From positions 7,116 to 71,115 of the forward strand of contig CAYYIV010000024.1 in NCBI GenBank assembly GCA_964472095.1: 64,000 bases of DNA. Direction: 5' to 3'. Position numbers and translations under genes: made by a program. Below the pieces are notes generated by a model. That model saw only the letters and a list, made by a program, of their open reading frames with translations. It did not search any database and was not told where the DNA came from. Positions 9,741 through 18,447 of this stretch are shown in pieces (the first letter of the stretch is position 1; the number at the start of each line of letters is the position of its first letter). The stretch comes from Pelagibius sp964472095 (GTDB lineage Bacteria; Pseudomonadota; Alphaproteobacteria; Kiloniellales; Kiloniellaceae).

Positions 9741-10661
9741 ATGAACATCTACCTGCCCATCGCAGAGATTTCTGTGAATATCTTTCTGCTCTTGGGCATG
9801 GGTGGGGCCGTCGGCTTTCTTTCCGGACTCTTCGGCGTCGGTGGCGGGTTTCTCATGACGCCTCTGCTGATCTTCATCGGCGTTACGCCTGCCGTGGCGG
9901 TGGCCACCGAGGCCAACCAGATCGTCGCCTCTTCGGTATCCGGCGTGCTGGCCCATTGGCGGCGCGGCAACGTCGACTTCCGCATGGGCCTGGTCCTGCT
10001 GATCGGCGGCACACTCGGGTCGGTCTTCGGCGTCTGGCTGTATGGCTACCTGCGCGGCCTCGGCCAGCTCGATCTCGCCATCTCGCTCTGCTACGTCATT
10101 TTCCTGGGCGTGGTCGGCGGCCTGATGTTCCTCGAGAGCAGCCGGGCTCTGTTCCGGCGCCGCCGGCAGGTCGACTTCCGCCGCAAGCTGCACCAGCATT
10201 ATTGGCTGCACGGCCTGCCCCTGAAGATGCGCTTCCGCAAGTCGAAGCTCTACATCTCGGCCCTGCTGCCGATCATGATCGGATTCCTGGTCGGCATCCT
10301 GGCCGCGATCATGGGCGTCAGCGGCGGCTTCATCATGGTGCCGGCGATGATCTACCTGCTCGGCATGCCGACCTCCGTGGTCGTCGGAACCTCGCTGTTT
10401 CAGATCATCTTCGTCACGGCGACGGTGACTTTCCTGCAGTCGGCGCAGAACCAGACGGTTGACGTCATCCTTGCCCTGATCCTGCTGACCGGTGGAGTGA
10501 TCGGTGCCCAGATCGGCACCCGCGCCGGCACCCGGCTGCGCGGCGAGCAGCTGCGCATCCTGCTGGCGCTGATGGTCCTCGCGGTCTGCGGCAAGCTCCT
10601 CTTCGACCTCGTGGTGACCCCGGACGATATCTTCGCCATCGGCGCGGAAGGGGGACACTGA
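9741..10661 (+). CDS. TSUP (TauE/SafE) family exporter, probable sulfite exporter
   Basis: This is an inner-membrane transporter of 306 residues with two homologous halves. Each has the TSUP glycine motif: GLFGVGGGFLMTP near residue 30 and GIMGVSGG-type sequence near 195. Eight or so hydrophobic segments are visible. A TTG at 9738 immediately precedes the ATG chosen. In sulfonate-degrading bacteria TauE-type proteins export sulfite. Sitting right after soeABC, this one could remove sulfite that exceeds oxidation capacity. Substrate is inferred from context. Confidence 0.78.
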   Translation: MNIYLPIAEISVNIFLLLGMGGAVGFLSGLFGVGGGFLMTPLLIFIGVTPAVAVATEANQIVASSVSGVLAHWRRGNVDFRMGLVLLIGGTLGSVFGVWLYGYLRGLGQLDLAISLCYVIFLGVVGGLMFLESSRALFRRRRQVDFRRKLHQHYWLHGLPLKMRFRKSKLYISALLPIMIGFLVGILAAIMGVSGGFIMVPAMIYLLGMPTSVVVGTSLFQIIFVTATVTFLQSAQNQTVDVILALILLTGGVIGAQIGTRAGTRLRGEQLRILLALMVLAVCGKLLFDLVVTPDDIFAIGAEGGH

Positions 10662-10662
10662 G

Positions 10663-11406
10663 ATGCATCTGCGGGCCGTGCTGCTGTCGCTCGTCGTCAT
10701 GGTTCTGGCCCTCCCGGGCTTCGGCCAGGCGCCGCTGATCGCCGACCTCTCCGAGCACCAGATCCAGATCACCACGGGTTTCGTGGGCACCGACGTGCTG
10801 CTGTTCGGCACCGTGGCACCGGACAGCAACGTGGTGGTCGTCGTGCGCGGGCCCGAGGAGGCGACCGCGGTCTGGCGCAAGGGCCGCTTCGCGGGGATCT
10901 GGGTGAACGACCGCCGCATGATCTTCGCGCGGGTGCCGAGCTTCTATGCGGTGCGCAGCAATGCGCCGCTTGAGGACATTGCCAGCCAGACCACTCGCAC
11001 GCGCCATGGCATGGGCGCCGAGTTCCTGCGCTTGCGTACCGAAGAAGAGGGTGTGAGCGAGGGGGACGTGGACATATTCCGCCGGGCGCTGATCCGCAAC
11101 AAGGAGCGTGCGGGACTCTTCGCCACCGGTGGCGACCACATCACGTTCCTGGGCGGTCAGCTGTTTCGCACGCGGTTGCACTTCCCGGCCAATGTGCCGA
11201 CCGGCTTCTACGACGTCGAGGTCTTCATGCTGCAGGAAGGCCGCGTCGTCCACGCCCAGACGACTCCCTTGATCGTGCGCAAGGCCGGGCTGGGTGCCGA
11301 CGTCTTCTACTTCGCCCACAACTACTCTGCGGTCTACGGCATCATCGCGGTGCTGCTCGCGGTGGCCGCCGGCGTCCTCGCGGCGTTCATCTTCCGCAAA
11401 AACTGA
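10663..11406 (+). CDS. Alph_Pro_TM (TIGR02186) family protein
   Basis: This is a conserved alphaproteobacterial protein of unknown molecular function, 247 residues. It has an N-terminal signal sequence (about residues 1-22), a periplasmic domain opening with IADLSEHQIQITTGF, and a single C-terminal membrane helix ending in FRKN. Family members are usually next to TSUP exporters; here the ATG is one base after the exporter stop. It is likely a periplasmic partner of the exporter, but no enzymatic motif is visible. Confidence 0.75.
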   Translation: MHLRAVLLSLVVMVLALPGFGQAPLIADLSEHQIQITTGFVGTDVLLFGTVAPDSNVVVVVRGPEEATAVWRKGRFAGIWVNDRRMIFARVPSFYAVRSNAPLEDIASQTTRTRHGMGAEFLRLRTEEEGVSEGDVDIFRRALIRNKERAGLFATGGDHITFLGGQLFRTRLHFPANVPTGFYDVEVFMLQEGRVVHAQTTPLIVRKAGLGADVFYFAHNYSAVYGIIAVLLAVAAGVLAAFIFRKN

Positions 11407-11447
11407 GCTCGCACGCGCGTTTGAGGGGCTGCCTTCGGGGCTGCGGC

Positions 11448-13535
11448 TCAGTGGGCGGCGGCCCCTTGCGGCGCCGGCGCGCCGGACGGTGCCGGGTCGC
11501 TGGATTGCCAGGCCAGGGCATGCAGGGTCGCCATGCTGGTCGAGTCGCACAGCAGGTCGCGCTTTTCGTCGCGGCTCAGGCTGTCCGGCCCGTTCTCCTG
11601 CAGCCGCGCGATCAGCCCGTCGAGCCGCAGCCTCTCGCTCTTGGCGCGCGGCTGACGTTCCAGCAGGGTGCGGTGCAGGGCGTTCATGAAGGGATCGGCG
11701 ATGGCCTCTTCGAAGAGCGAGGTGGTGGCAAACTCGGGCACTGTCGCCGGTGTCCGGTCGCTGAGGTTGCGGGCCAGCAGTTGCAGCACCCGCGGCGGAT
11801 CGCTCTCGCAAGGCGTCAGGAAGATGCCCCAGTCCCTCAGCCGCCGGCCGATGTCGCCGCGGCTGGTGAAGCGCGACAGCGGAATGGAAAGAGCGGGGCC
11901 GAGCAGCACCGGGGTGAGCCAGAAGAAGAAGGTCGGGATGTAGAGGTAGCTGGCAAGGCCGGCGGCCAGGGCGATCGCCGTGTGACCCCAGTGGGCCGCT
12001 ATCGCCTCGCGCCAGGAGGTTTCATCGTCGTCCCTTTGCTGCGGCGCCCAGTGCACGCTGCGCCCGGCCAGGATGGAGACGATGAAGCCGCTTTGGAACA
12101 GCATCAGGATCGGTGCCAGCAGGATCGACATCAGGCTTTCCAGCACCACGCTGACGAACGCCCTGGCTGCCCCGCCGTGGGCCGTCAGGCGCCGGCGCTC
12201 GGCGAAGAGGGCGAAATAGCCGAGCAACTTCGGCAGGTAGAGGATGACGAGGGAAATGGCCAGCAGCGTGGTGGCCTCGAAGGCATAGGACACCGGCCAG
12301 TTGGGGAAGAGGTCGCCCTCGATGAAGTAGCTGTGCTCGGTCTGCTCCTGGCGCAGCGCCTCGAGGCCGGAGAGCACCAGCAGCAGCAGCCACAGCAGGG
12401 AGGAGAGGTACGACATCACCCCCATGCCGAGGTGGAGCCGGCTGAGCGGGCGCAGGCCGCGGGCCATCAGGACGCCAACGTGCTGCAGGTTGCCCTGGCA
12501 CCAGCGGCGGTCGCGCTTGGCATGGTCGATGAGGGTCGGCGGCGGCTCCTCGAAGCTGCCGCCGAGGTCGTCCGCCAGCCAGACTTCCCAGCCGGCGCGC
12601 CGCAGCAGCGCCGCCTCGACAAAGTCGTGGCTGAGGATCTCGCCGCCGAAGGGCTCGCGCCCGGGCAGGACCGGCAGGCCGCAGTGCTCGAGGAAGGGCT
12701 GCATGCGGATGATGGCATTGTGGCCCCAGTAGTTGGAATCACCTTCCAGCCAGTAGGCGAGCCCAGCCGCGAAGGGCGGGCCGTAAACGCTGCCGGCGAA
12801 CTGCTGGCTGCGCGCGAAGAGCGTTTCGCGCATGACCGGTACCGGCGGCACCTGTATGAGGCCGACGCCTGGATTGCGGTCCATCCGGGCGACGAGCCGG
12901 GTAACGCAGTCGCCGGACATCACGCTGTCGGCGTCGAGCACGATCATATAGTCGTAGCGGTAACCCCAGGACTCGCAGAAGTCGGCGATGTTGCCGCTCT
13001 TGCGCGCGAGGTTGCGCGGTCGATGGCGATAGAAGACGTCGACGCGCCCGGCAAACTCGCGATTGATGCGGCTCCAGGCCAGCTCTTCGGCAAGCCAGAT
13101 TTCCGGATCGGTGGTGTCGCTGAGGATATAGAGATCGTAGCGGCCGGTCGACTTGTTCTCGCAGAGCGACTCCAGGGTCGCACGCAGACCGGCAACGACC
13201 CGCTCGGGGTCTTCGTTAAAGACCGGCATGGCCAGGGCCGTTGCTGAGGCTTTGGCTTTGGGATCCGGCGCCGGGGCCGTTTCTCGCTGGCGCCGCCGCC
13301 GCGATCCGGCAAGGCGGACGGCGAAGCCGATCACCGAGATCCAGCAGGCGGTGTTAATCCAGGCAAAGAGCGCCGCGAACAGGCCGAGGATGACAAGCTC
13401 CAGGATGGAGATGCCGTCGGCGCCGAGGATCGTCCCGAGAACCAGGACCGCGGCGCAGGTGGAGGCCACCACCACGAGCAGCAGCAGCAGGCGCCGCCAT
13501 CTCGGCTTGGCGCGAGCTGACTCGGGGTGGCCCAT
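11448..13535 (-). CDS. opgH: Glucans biosynthesis glucosyltransferase OpgH
   Basis: This is an inner-membrane GT2 family enzyme that polymerises UDP-glucose into the backbone of osmoregulated periplasmic glucans. It has 695 residues from the ATG at 13535. Catalytic features are LDADSVM, SHDFVEAALLRR and the RDRRWCQGN (QxxRW-like) motif, with multiple membrane helices before and after. The open frame continues upstream to 13880 but that part overlaps another gene and is of poor composition. Compared with E. coli OpgH, the roughly 130-residue cytoplasmic N-terminus before the first helix is nearly absent. Confidence 0.88.
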   Translation of the reverse strand: MGHPESARAKPRWRRLLLLLVVVASTCAAVLVLGTILGADGISILELVILGLFAALFAWINTACWISVIGFAVRLAGSRRRRQRETAPAPDPKAKASATALAMPVFNEDPERVVAGLRATLESLCENKSTGRYDLYILSDTTDPEIWLAEELAWSRINREFAGRVDVFYRHRPRNLARKSGNIADFCESWGYRYDYMIVLDADSVMSGDCVTRLVARMDRNPGVGLIQVPPVPVMRETLFARSQQFAGSVYGPPFAAGLAYWLEGDSNYWGHNAIIRMQPFLEHCGLPVLPGREPFGGEILSHDFVEAALLRRAGWEVWLADDLGGSFEEPPPTLIDHAKRDRRWCQGNLQHVGVLMARGLRPLSRLHLGMGVMSYLSSLLWLLLLVLSGLEALRQEQTEHSYFIEGDLFPNWPVSYAFEATTLLAISLVILYLPKLLGYFALFAERRRLTAHGGAARAFVSVVLESLMSILLAPILMLFQSGFIVSILAGRSVHWAPQQRDDDETSWREAIAAHWGHTAIALAAGLASYLYIPTFFFWLTPVLLGPALSIPLSRFTSRGDIGRRLRDWGIFLTPCESDPPRVLQLLARNLSDRTPATVPEFATTSLFEEAIADPFMNALHRTLLERQPRAKSERLRLDGLIARLQENGPDSLSRDEKRDLLCDSTSMATLHALAWQSSDPAPSGAPAPQGAAAH

Positions 13536-13548
13536 GGTTCGCCTGTGC

Positions 13549-14094
13549 TTAGGGAACGACGACGACGGCGAGCCAGCAGAGGCAGGCTGCCAGGCCCAGC
13601 AGCGGACGGCTGACCTGCAGGCGCAGCAGGCTTTTGGCGCTGGGGCGCCACAGCGAGAGATTCTGCGCGCGCATGCCGCGGTGCTGGCGTGGCGGCGTTC
13701 CCCATTCGGCGCCGACGGCGCGCGCTCCGGCCGCGCGGTCTGCAACGGCCAGGCGCAGCGCAACGCGGCCACGCGGCGTCGGCAGGGCACTGCCAGCGCC
13801 GTCCGCCGACAGCTCGCCGGCGAGGCTGCGGTCGACCGCGGCGATGATCTCAGCCCAGGCGGGCTCGGCGCTGACGCCACGGGCCAGCAGGTCGCGTGCC
13901 GTCGCTGCTGTCAGGCGACTGAGCAAAGCCGTATCGCTGGCCCCGGCGGCACGCAGGTAGCGGTCGATACGGATAACGAGTTCGCTGTGGCGTACTTCCG
14001 GCTGGGTCAACAGCTGGTTGGCGATGGCGTCGTCGGCCCCGGCGTCGAAAGGAACGGGGGCTTCGCTGGATAGGTCGGTCAAGCGCGCTTCCAC
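13549..14094 (-). CDS. Unknown 181-aa protein between opgG and opgH
   Basis: I do not recognise this gene. Its ATG lies inside the end of opgG (16-bp overlap) and it stops 13 bp before opgH, so it belongs to the operon. Codon use looks coding: an acidic, helix-rich N-terminal two-thirds (for example LTQPEVRHSELVIRIDRYL), a basic segment, then one hydrophobic helix of about 18 residues at the extreme C-terminus. This suggests a cytoplasmic domain anchored at the membrane. It may supply what the short OpgH N-terminus lacks, but this is inference. Overlap with the extended opgH frame is why it could be missed. Confidence 0.6.
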   Translation of the reverse strand: MEARLTDLSSEAPVPFDAGADDAIANQLLTQPEVRHSELVIRIDRYLRAAGASDTALLSRLTAATARDLLARGVSAEPAWAEIIAAVDRSLAGELSADGAGSALPTPRGRVALRLAVADRAAGARAVGAEWGTPPRQHRGMRAQNLSLWRPSAKSLLRLQVSRPLLGLAACLCWLAVVVVP

Positions 14095-15650
14095 AGATAG
14101 CTCCAGGTCTCGGTCAAGGCGTGATCACGGTCTTTAAGAAAGGCGCGCAACTCGATGGCAGCTTCGCCTTCCGGGTCCAACTCGAAAAGAGCCAGCCAGG
14201 TTCCCGTGGCTGGATTGTGGCGGCTCTTGGCGTCGATCAGCTTGCCGGCGGAGGCACTGACCACCAACTCAACGGCGTTCTCGTCGGAGAGTTCCCCAAG
14301 CGGGCCACCGCCGAACTCAACGGCGAATCGCCGCAGCTCCGTACCGCCGTCGCCGGCCCCCGCCTCGCGGGTGGCCAGGGCGTGGCCAATGGCCGGAAAC
14401 CCAGGGTGCTCGCTACCGAACCGGAGCCTGTATGCGAAGGACCAGACCTGGCCCGGCTCCACCGCCCGCTCAGGCACCCAGAACAGGCCGATGTTGTCGT
14501 AACGCTCGGAATCGCTGGGAATTTCGATCAACTGGGCGACACCCTTGCCCCAGTTGTCGAGCGGCTCGACCCAGGCGTTCGGCCGGCGCTCATAGTTAAA
14601 GTCGAGATCCAGGTAGCTGCGGCTGTCGCGGTCGCGCTGCATCAGGCCGAAGCCGCGCGGGTTCTCGTCGCCGAAAGAACTGATTTGCAGCGTGGCCCGG
14701 TTGGTCAGCGGTCGCCAGATCCATTCGCCGCGCCCCGACGCCAGCAGCATGCCGTCGGAATCGTGCACCTCCGGGCGCAGGTCGTCGATCGGCCGGGTGG
14801 TGTTCTCGCCGTAAAGGAACATGGAGGTGAGGGGGGCGAGACCGAGCTTCTCCACCGCGGCGCGGGTATAGAGCCGGGCGCGCACTTCCATCACGCTCTC
14901 CGCGCCGGGGGTCAGTTTGAAATGATAGGCACCGGCCAGGCTCTCGCTGTCGAGCAAGGCATAGACCTCGATGCTATCGGCGCCGGATGCGGGCTTCTTC
15001 AGCCAGAAGTCCCGGAAGTAGGGGAACTCCTCCTTCTTCGCCAGGCCGGTGTCGATGGCCAAGCCGCGCGCCGAGAGCCCGTAATGCTGGCCGGCGCCGA
15101 GGACGCGGAAATAGCTCGCGCCCAGAAAGACCGCCAGCTCGTCCAGGTGATCGTCGCGGTTCAGCGGATGGATGATGCGAAAGCCGCCGAAACCGAGATC
15201 CTCAGGCGGCGGCTGATCCAGTTCGGCACCCGCGAAGTCGAAGAGGTCGGGCGTGTAGGCGACCGGCGCGATGTTGTCGCCGTCGACCACGTTGATGGCG
15301 ACCTGGTGGCGAAAGTAGGAGCCGCGCGGGAAGAACTGCACCTGAAAGGGCAAGCCCTCGCCCCGCCACAGGTTGGCCTCCGAATTGAAACGGATGGCGT
15401 GATAGCGCTCCGGGGTCAGTTCGGCCAGGCGGTCCGGCATGGCCTTGGCGTTCGGCTTGTGGGTGTCGGAGGCGAGCCGTTCAGCCATTGTGGCGACCTG
15501 GTCGAAACCGAAGCCGGCGCCGGGCATGGCCAGGGACCACTCCTTGGCTGCATGGGCAGGCGCCGAAGGCCAGAGCGTGGCCACAGGAACCATGGCACCG
15601 ACCCCCACGCTCGTCAGGAACGTCCGTCGGTCAAGGTAATGAATGGACAC
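14079..15650 (-). CDS. opgG: Periplasmic glucan biosynthesis protein OpgG/OpgD, Tat-exported
   Basis: This is a periplasmic protein of the MdoG family that acts on the beta-glucan chain made by OpgH. It has 523 residues from the GTG at 15650, which follows GAGGCGAGA; a TTG 39 bases upstream is possible. The N-terminus carries a twin-arginine signal, DRRTFLTSVGVG, as in OpgD rather than E. coli OpgG. Family stretches include the N-terminal region around FNSEANLW and RGSYFRHQVAINVVDG. It overlaps the next gene, completing an opgG-X-opgH operon. Whether it is functionally OpgG or OpgD cannot be settled by reading. Confidence 0.85.
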   Translation of the reverse strand: MSIHYLDRRTFLTSVGVGAMVPVATLWPSAPAHAAKEWSLAMPGAGFGFDQVATMAERLASDTHKPNAKAMPDRLAELTPERYHAIRFNSEANLWRGEGLPFQVQFFPRGSYFRHQVAINVVDGDNIAPVAYTPDLFDFAGAELDQPPPEDLGFGGFRIIHPLNRDDHLDELAVFLGASYFRVLGAGQHYGLSARGLAIDTGLAKKEEFPYFRDFWLKKPASGADSIEVYALLDSESLAGAYHFKLTPGAESVMEVRARLYTRAAVEKLGLAPLTSMFLYGENTTRPIDDLRPEVHDSDGMLLASGRGEWIWRPLTNRATLQISSFGDENPRGFGLMQRDRDSRSYLDLDFNYERRPNAWVEPLDNWGKGVAQLIEIPSDSERYDNIGLFWVPERAVEPGQVWSFAYRLRFGSEHPGFPAIGHALATREAGAGDGGTELRRFAVEFGGGPLGELSDENAVELVVSASAGKLIDAKSRHNPATGTWLALFELDPEGEAAIELRAFLKDRDHALTETWSYLWKRA

Positions 15651-15859
15651 TCTCGCCTCTTTTACTGGGGGCTGGATGCCAGGCCGCAACGGCCGTAGAT
15701 CAGGCGCTCCCAGCTCGCCGACTCGCCGATGTGGCGATGCGATATCCCGCTTTCAAGCGGCGCTGGAAGCCTCCTTCAAATAAAGACGCGCAGCCTCGGG
15801 AATTGTTCCAGAGGTTGAACCCAACCAAGCAGCGGTACTTTGCTAGGCGTTTGAAATTG

Positions 15860-15880
15860 CGGCCTTAGCGGCCGTTTTTT
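15860..15880 (+). terminator. Rho-independent terminator-like hairpin
   Basis: CGGCC (15860-15864), loop TTAGC, GGCCG (15870-15874), then six T residues (15875-15880). It points to transcription on the plus strand, yet no plus-strand gene precedes it closely. A short RNA encoded at about 15690-15880, or readthrough control near the divergent opg promoter, would explain it. Confidence 0.45.
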
Positions 15881-16120
15881 GCATCGATCATCCGATATAA
15901 GCCGGCCCATCCGGACGGCGGAAGAGTCAAGGAAGTGGCATCGCGGAGGTTCTGTTCGTTGGCTGCCAAATCCTGCTACGCCGTTTCGCCACAGTACCTG
16001 CGGCCGGGTTCCCGCAGCGGTGGACGCCAACCTGCAACTGGACGCTGCAGGGCAGCATCCTCCGCAGCCGGCGATCGGGGGTGCCGGGTCGGGCCCCACG
16101 AGCGTGACGCCGTCGCCTTC

Positions 16121-16178
16121 GGCCACAACGTCGTCGCCTCCGGCTCCGTGGCCGCAACGTCGTCGCCTCCGGCTCCGT
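16121..16178. repeat. 29-bp direct tandem duplication
   Basis: Two adjacent 29-bp copies (16121-16149 and 16150-16178) differ at a single position (A to G in GGCCRCAACG). A more degenerate partial copy precedes them. The tract lies in the gene-poor region and does not fall in a convincing gene. Confidence 0.7.
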
Positions 16179-16708
16179 GAAAGCTTCACCCCGGATGTCG
16201 CGAGCGATGGTGGTCCGGGTGGTGGCTGCGCTCTGCCCGTCGTCCGGCAGGTCGCTGCAGCTGTCGAAGCCGAAGTCGAGTCGACCTCGTCGTGGACTGC
16301 CGGCGCCCGGCGGAGGGACTCGACTCCGCGATGTCGCCAATCAGAGGCATTGTCCTTGACTCGCTTTCGGCGTTCGACGTGGCTGTGCGAGAGCGCGCAT
16401 CCGGAGCTCGAAACGATGGCGGCGTTCGTCGATAGAACTCACGAAGCAACATCGACGCGTTGAACGAATCATCAGGTGCATAGTGACATCTGCCCAAGCA
16501 ACAGATGGCGCTCTCGGCGCACAATGCTGTGCGGTCGGATGCTGTTCTCTTGATGCTGATGTCGGCTTCGCTCTCAAAGCCCTCGAGAAAACTTTTGGCG
16601 ATTGCTTCTTAGGGCTCTCTCTTTTCTTGTCACTGCTTCATCAAAGATGCACAATTCGCCGCGCAGAGTGGCATCACCGGATTCGTTTTACCTTTAGGGG
16701 ATTAGACA

Positions 16709-17047
16709 TTGGCAACCAAGACCACTTCGAAAAAGCCTGCCGCTAAGAAGAAAGCGGCGGCTAAGAAACGCGCAGCCGCTAAGAAGAAAGCGCCGGCGCG
16801 GAAATCCACCGCGAAGAAGAAGGCTGTGAAGAAGACAGCCAAGAGGACAGCCAAAAAGGCGACCAAGAAGAAGGCTGTGAAAAAGACAGCCAGGAAGGCC
16901 GCCAAGAAGAAGGCTACGAAAAAGAAAGCGGTAAAGAAGACCGCGAAAAAGAAGACCGCGAAAAAGAAGGCCGCGAAGAAGAAGGTGGCAAAAAAGAAGG
17001 CCCCCAGGAAAGCTGCGAAAAAGGCTGCAACGCCAGTAGCTTCCTGA
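16709..17047 (+). CDS. Histone H1-like lysine/alanine-rich protein (copy 1)
   Basis: This 112-residue protein is almost entirely Lys, Ala, Thr and Arg in AAKKKA-type repeats, resembling the C-terminal tail of histone H1 and the AlgP/Hc1-like DNA-binding proteins. It should bind and compact DNA or RNA through charge. It begins with TTG at 16709, supported by TTAGGGG upstream; there is no ATG in the repeat region. The end is TPVAS. A second, longer copy lies at 53098-53523. AAG codons dominate, so base composition differs from neighbours. Confidence 0.75.
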   Translation: MATKTTSKKPAAKKKAAAKKRAAAKKKAPARKSTAKKKAVKKTAKRTAKKATKKKAVKKTARKAAKKKATKKKAVKKTAKKKTAKKKAAKKKVAKKKAPRKAAKKAATPVAS

Positions 17048-17071
17048 AGCCTGTCACCTTGCCTGGAGGCG

Positions 17072-17158
17072 GCTTAGCGCCGCCTCTGGCTGCCGCTGGA
17101 CGGCAGTGACGAAAGTCGAAAACGGCGACCTCCGATGCGGGGGTCGCCGCTTTCTTTT
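17072..17158 (+). terminator. Terminator hairpins after the H1-like gene
   Basis: Two hairpins follow the H1-like stop codon. GAGGCGGC/GCCGCCTC with a five-base loop lies near 17067-17090. CGGCGACC (17123-17130) pairs with GGTCGCCG (17142-17149), followed by CTTTCTTTTCT. The second has the features of a Rho-independent terminator and also separates the convergent patatin gene. Confidence 0.6.
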
Positions 17159-17278
17159 CTGCCTGCAGTGAAGCGCGGGAAGGACGCGGTCTGCGCTTCG
17201 GCGGTGGTGCCTGTCGTGCGATTCAGATCGCTACCGGCGACCTTGTCGAGGCCGTGCATGGTGCCTTCTGCGGTGCCG

Positions 17279-18229
17279 TCAGTTTTCGCGTGCGAAGATC
17301 GAGATGGCGTCGCTGAGGTCGGGCAGGACGCGTTCGACGGCGGCCTCACCTTCGGCGATGATCTCGTCGGCGCGGTCGAACTCGAAGAGCCCGAAGGTTC
17401 CGAGTCGCGGGGTGATGTGAACGTCGGGCGGCTCCCCGGCAAGTCGGGACCGGGAGATACGGTCCTGGACGATCCCGAGGGCGGAGATCATCACGCCGAA
17501 CATGGAGGGGTGAGTCGGTTCGCGCCGGAAGATGCGTTTGGCGAGGGTGCCGATGCGCGACCGCTTGGCTTCCTCCTCGTGCTCTTTCAGCTCATTGAGC
17601 AGGTCGAAGCCGGCGACGGTCGGAATGGAGGCGCCGATCCGACGCTCCTTGCCGAGGATGTCGGCATTGAGATTCACCGCGATGGTCATCTGTGCGCCGA
17701 GCGCGTGGCAGACCGATACCGGAACCGGATTGACCAGCGCGCCGTCGACGAGCCAGCGGTCGTTGTGCTGCATCGGCTCGAAGACGCCCGGCAGCGAGAA
17801 CGACGTGCGCATGGCGTCCACCAGGTTGCCTTCGCGCAACCACACCTCGTGGCCGGTGACGAGATCCGTAGCGACAGCGGCGAAGGGGATGCCGAGATCC
17901 TCGATGCGGATGTCGCCGACGTTCTGGCGCAGCGCTTCGACCAGATGGCGGCCGCCGATCATGCCGCCGTTTCGCCCGCGGAAGTCCATGTAGGAGATCA
18001 TGCGCAGCCGGGTAAGGGATCTGGCCCAGGCTTCCAGCACGTCGCTCTTGCCGGCCAGGTGCACGCCGCCGACCACGGCGCCGATCGAGGTGCCGACGAT
18101 GACGTCGGGCTCGATGCCGTGGCGCGCGAGCGCGCGGATCACGCCGAGGTGCGCCCAGCCGCGCGCCACTCCGCTGCCCAGAGCGAGGCCGATGCGTGGA
18201 CGCGTTTGCGGATGCAGGGGCTGGACCAT
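17279..18229 (-). CDS. Patatin-like phospholipase family protein (RssA-like)
   Basis: This is a serine acyl hydrolase of 316 residues. The oxyanion motif GSGVARGWAHLG is at about 18-29, the nucleophile Ser48 lies in GTSIG, and the catalytic Asp lies in WLVDGALVNP, completing the Ser-Asp dyad. The N-terminal core matches bacterial patatin/RssA proteins. The C-terminal third is less conserved, with a basic patch (EEEAKRSRIGTLAKRIFRR) that may contact membrane. It is monocistronic and diverges from the ArsR/methyltransferase operon. Substrate is unknown. Confidence 0.82.
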   Translation of the reverse strand: MVQPLHPQTRPRIGLALGSGVARGWAHLGVIRALARHGIEPDVIVGTSIGAVVGGVHLAGKSDVLEAWARSLTRLRMISYMDFRGRNGGMIGGRHLVEALRQNVGDIRIEDLGIPFAAVATDLVTGHEVWLREGNLVDAMRTSFSLPGVFEPMQHNDRWLVDGALVNPVPVSVCHALGAQMTIAVNLNADILGKERRIGASIPTVAGFDLLNELKEHEEEAKRSRIGTLAKRIFRREPTHPSMFGVMISALGIVQDRISRSRLAGEPPDVHITPRLGTFGLFEFDRADEIIAEGEAAVERVLPDLSDAISIFAREN

Positions 18230-18377
18230 GGCGAATCATACTGCCGCGCGGATTAATCGATTCATAATTAAGAACCCGTCGGCGGAAAGCCAGGGATCGG
18301 CGCCGCGCGGCGGCTCGGCGGCGTTAATGCGGGCCCGGTGCGGTCCCCGAAGGTGGCGGAAAGCCGCATGTCGCGCT

Positions 18378-18410
18378 TGACATAACGATATCTTTATATC
18401 CTTATTATAG
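18378..18410 (+). promoter_or_regulatory. Promoter with ArsR-type inverted repeat ahead of the met operon
   Basis: TTGACA (18378-18383) is followed 20 bases on by TATTAT (18404-18409). Between them is an imperfect 20-bp inverted repeat (18381-18400) centred on GATATC, eight of ten pairs matching. ArsR-family methionine regulators such as SahR bind AT-rich GATATC-centred palindromes (family knowledge). A repressor here would block polymerase directly, so autoregulation by the first gene is likely. Spacing is longer than usual. Confidence 0.5.
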
Positions 18411-18447
18411 CATCTTGCTTCCGTAATGCCTTGCCGGGAGAGCAGCC

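Larger units (their letters stand above)
15651..16708. other. Gene-poor region upstream of opgG and the H1-like gene
   Basis: About 1 kb without a convincing gene. It should contain the opgG promoter and, near 16600-16700, that of the H1-like gene. It holds a hairpin-T terminator at 15860-15880 on the plus strand and a 29-bp tandem duplication at 16121-16178. Open frames in all six frames are rich in Arg, Ser and Pro without recognisable domains. It could be a decayed gene. Confidence 0.5.

Noticed and set aside
11421..13247. 608-codon plus-strand open frame
   Set aside because: It is antisense to opgH with no domain content.
13536..13880. N-terminal extension of opgH
   Set aside because: It overlaps the better-supported 181-aa gene, is rich in Arg, Ser, Cys and Pro, and ATG 13535 gives a normal membrane start.
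15879..16463. 194-codon plus-strand open frame in the gene-poor region
   Set aside because: It has no ribosome site or motif, contains a 29-bp duplication that changes frame use, and has non-coding-like composition.
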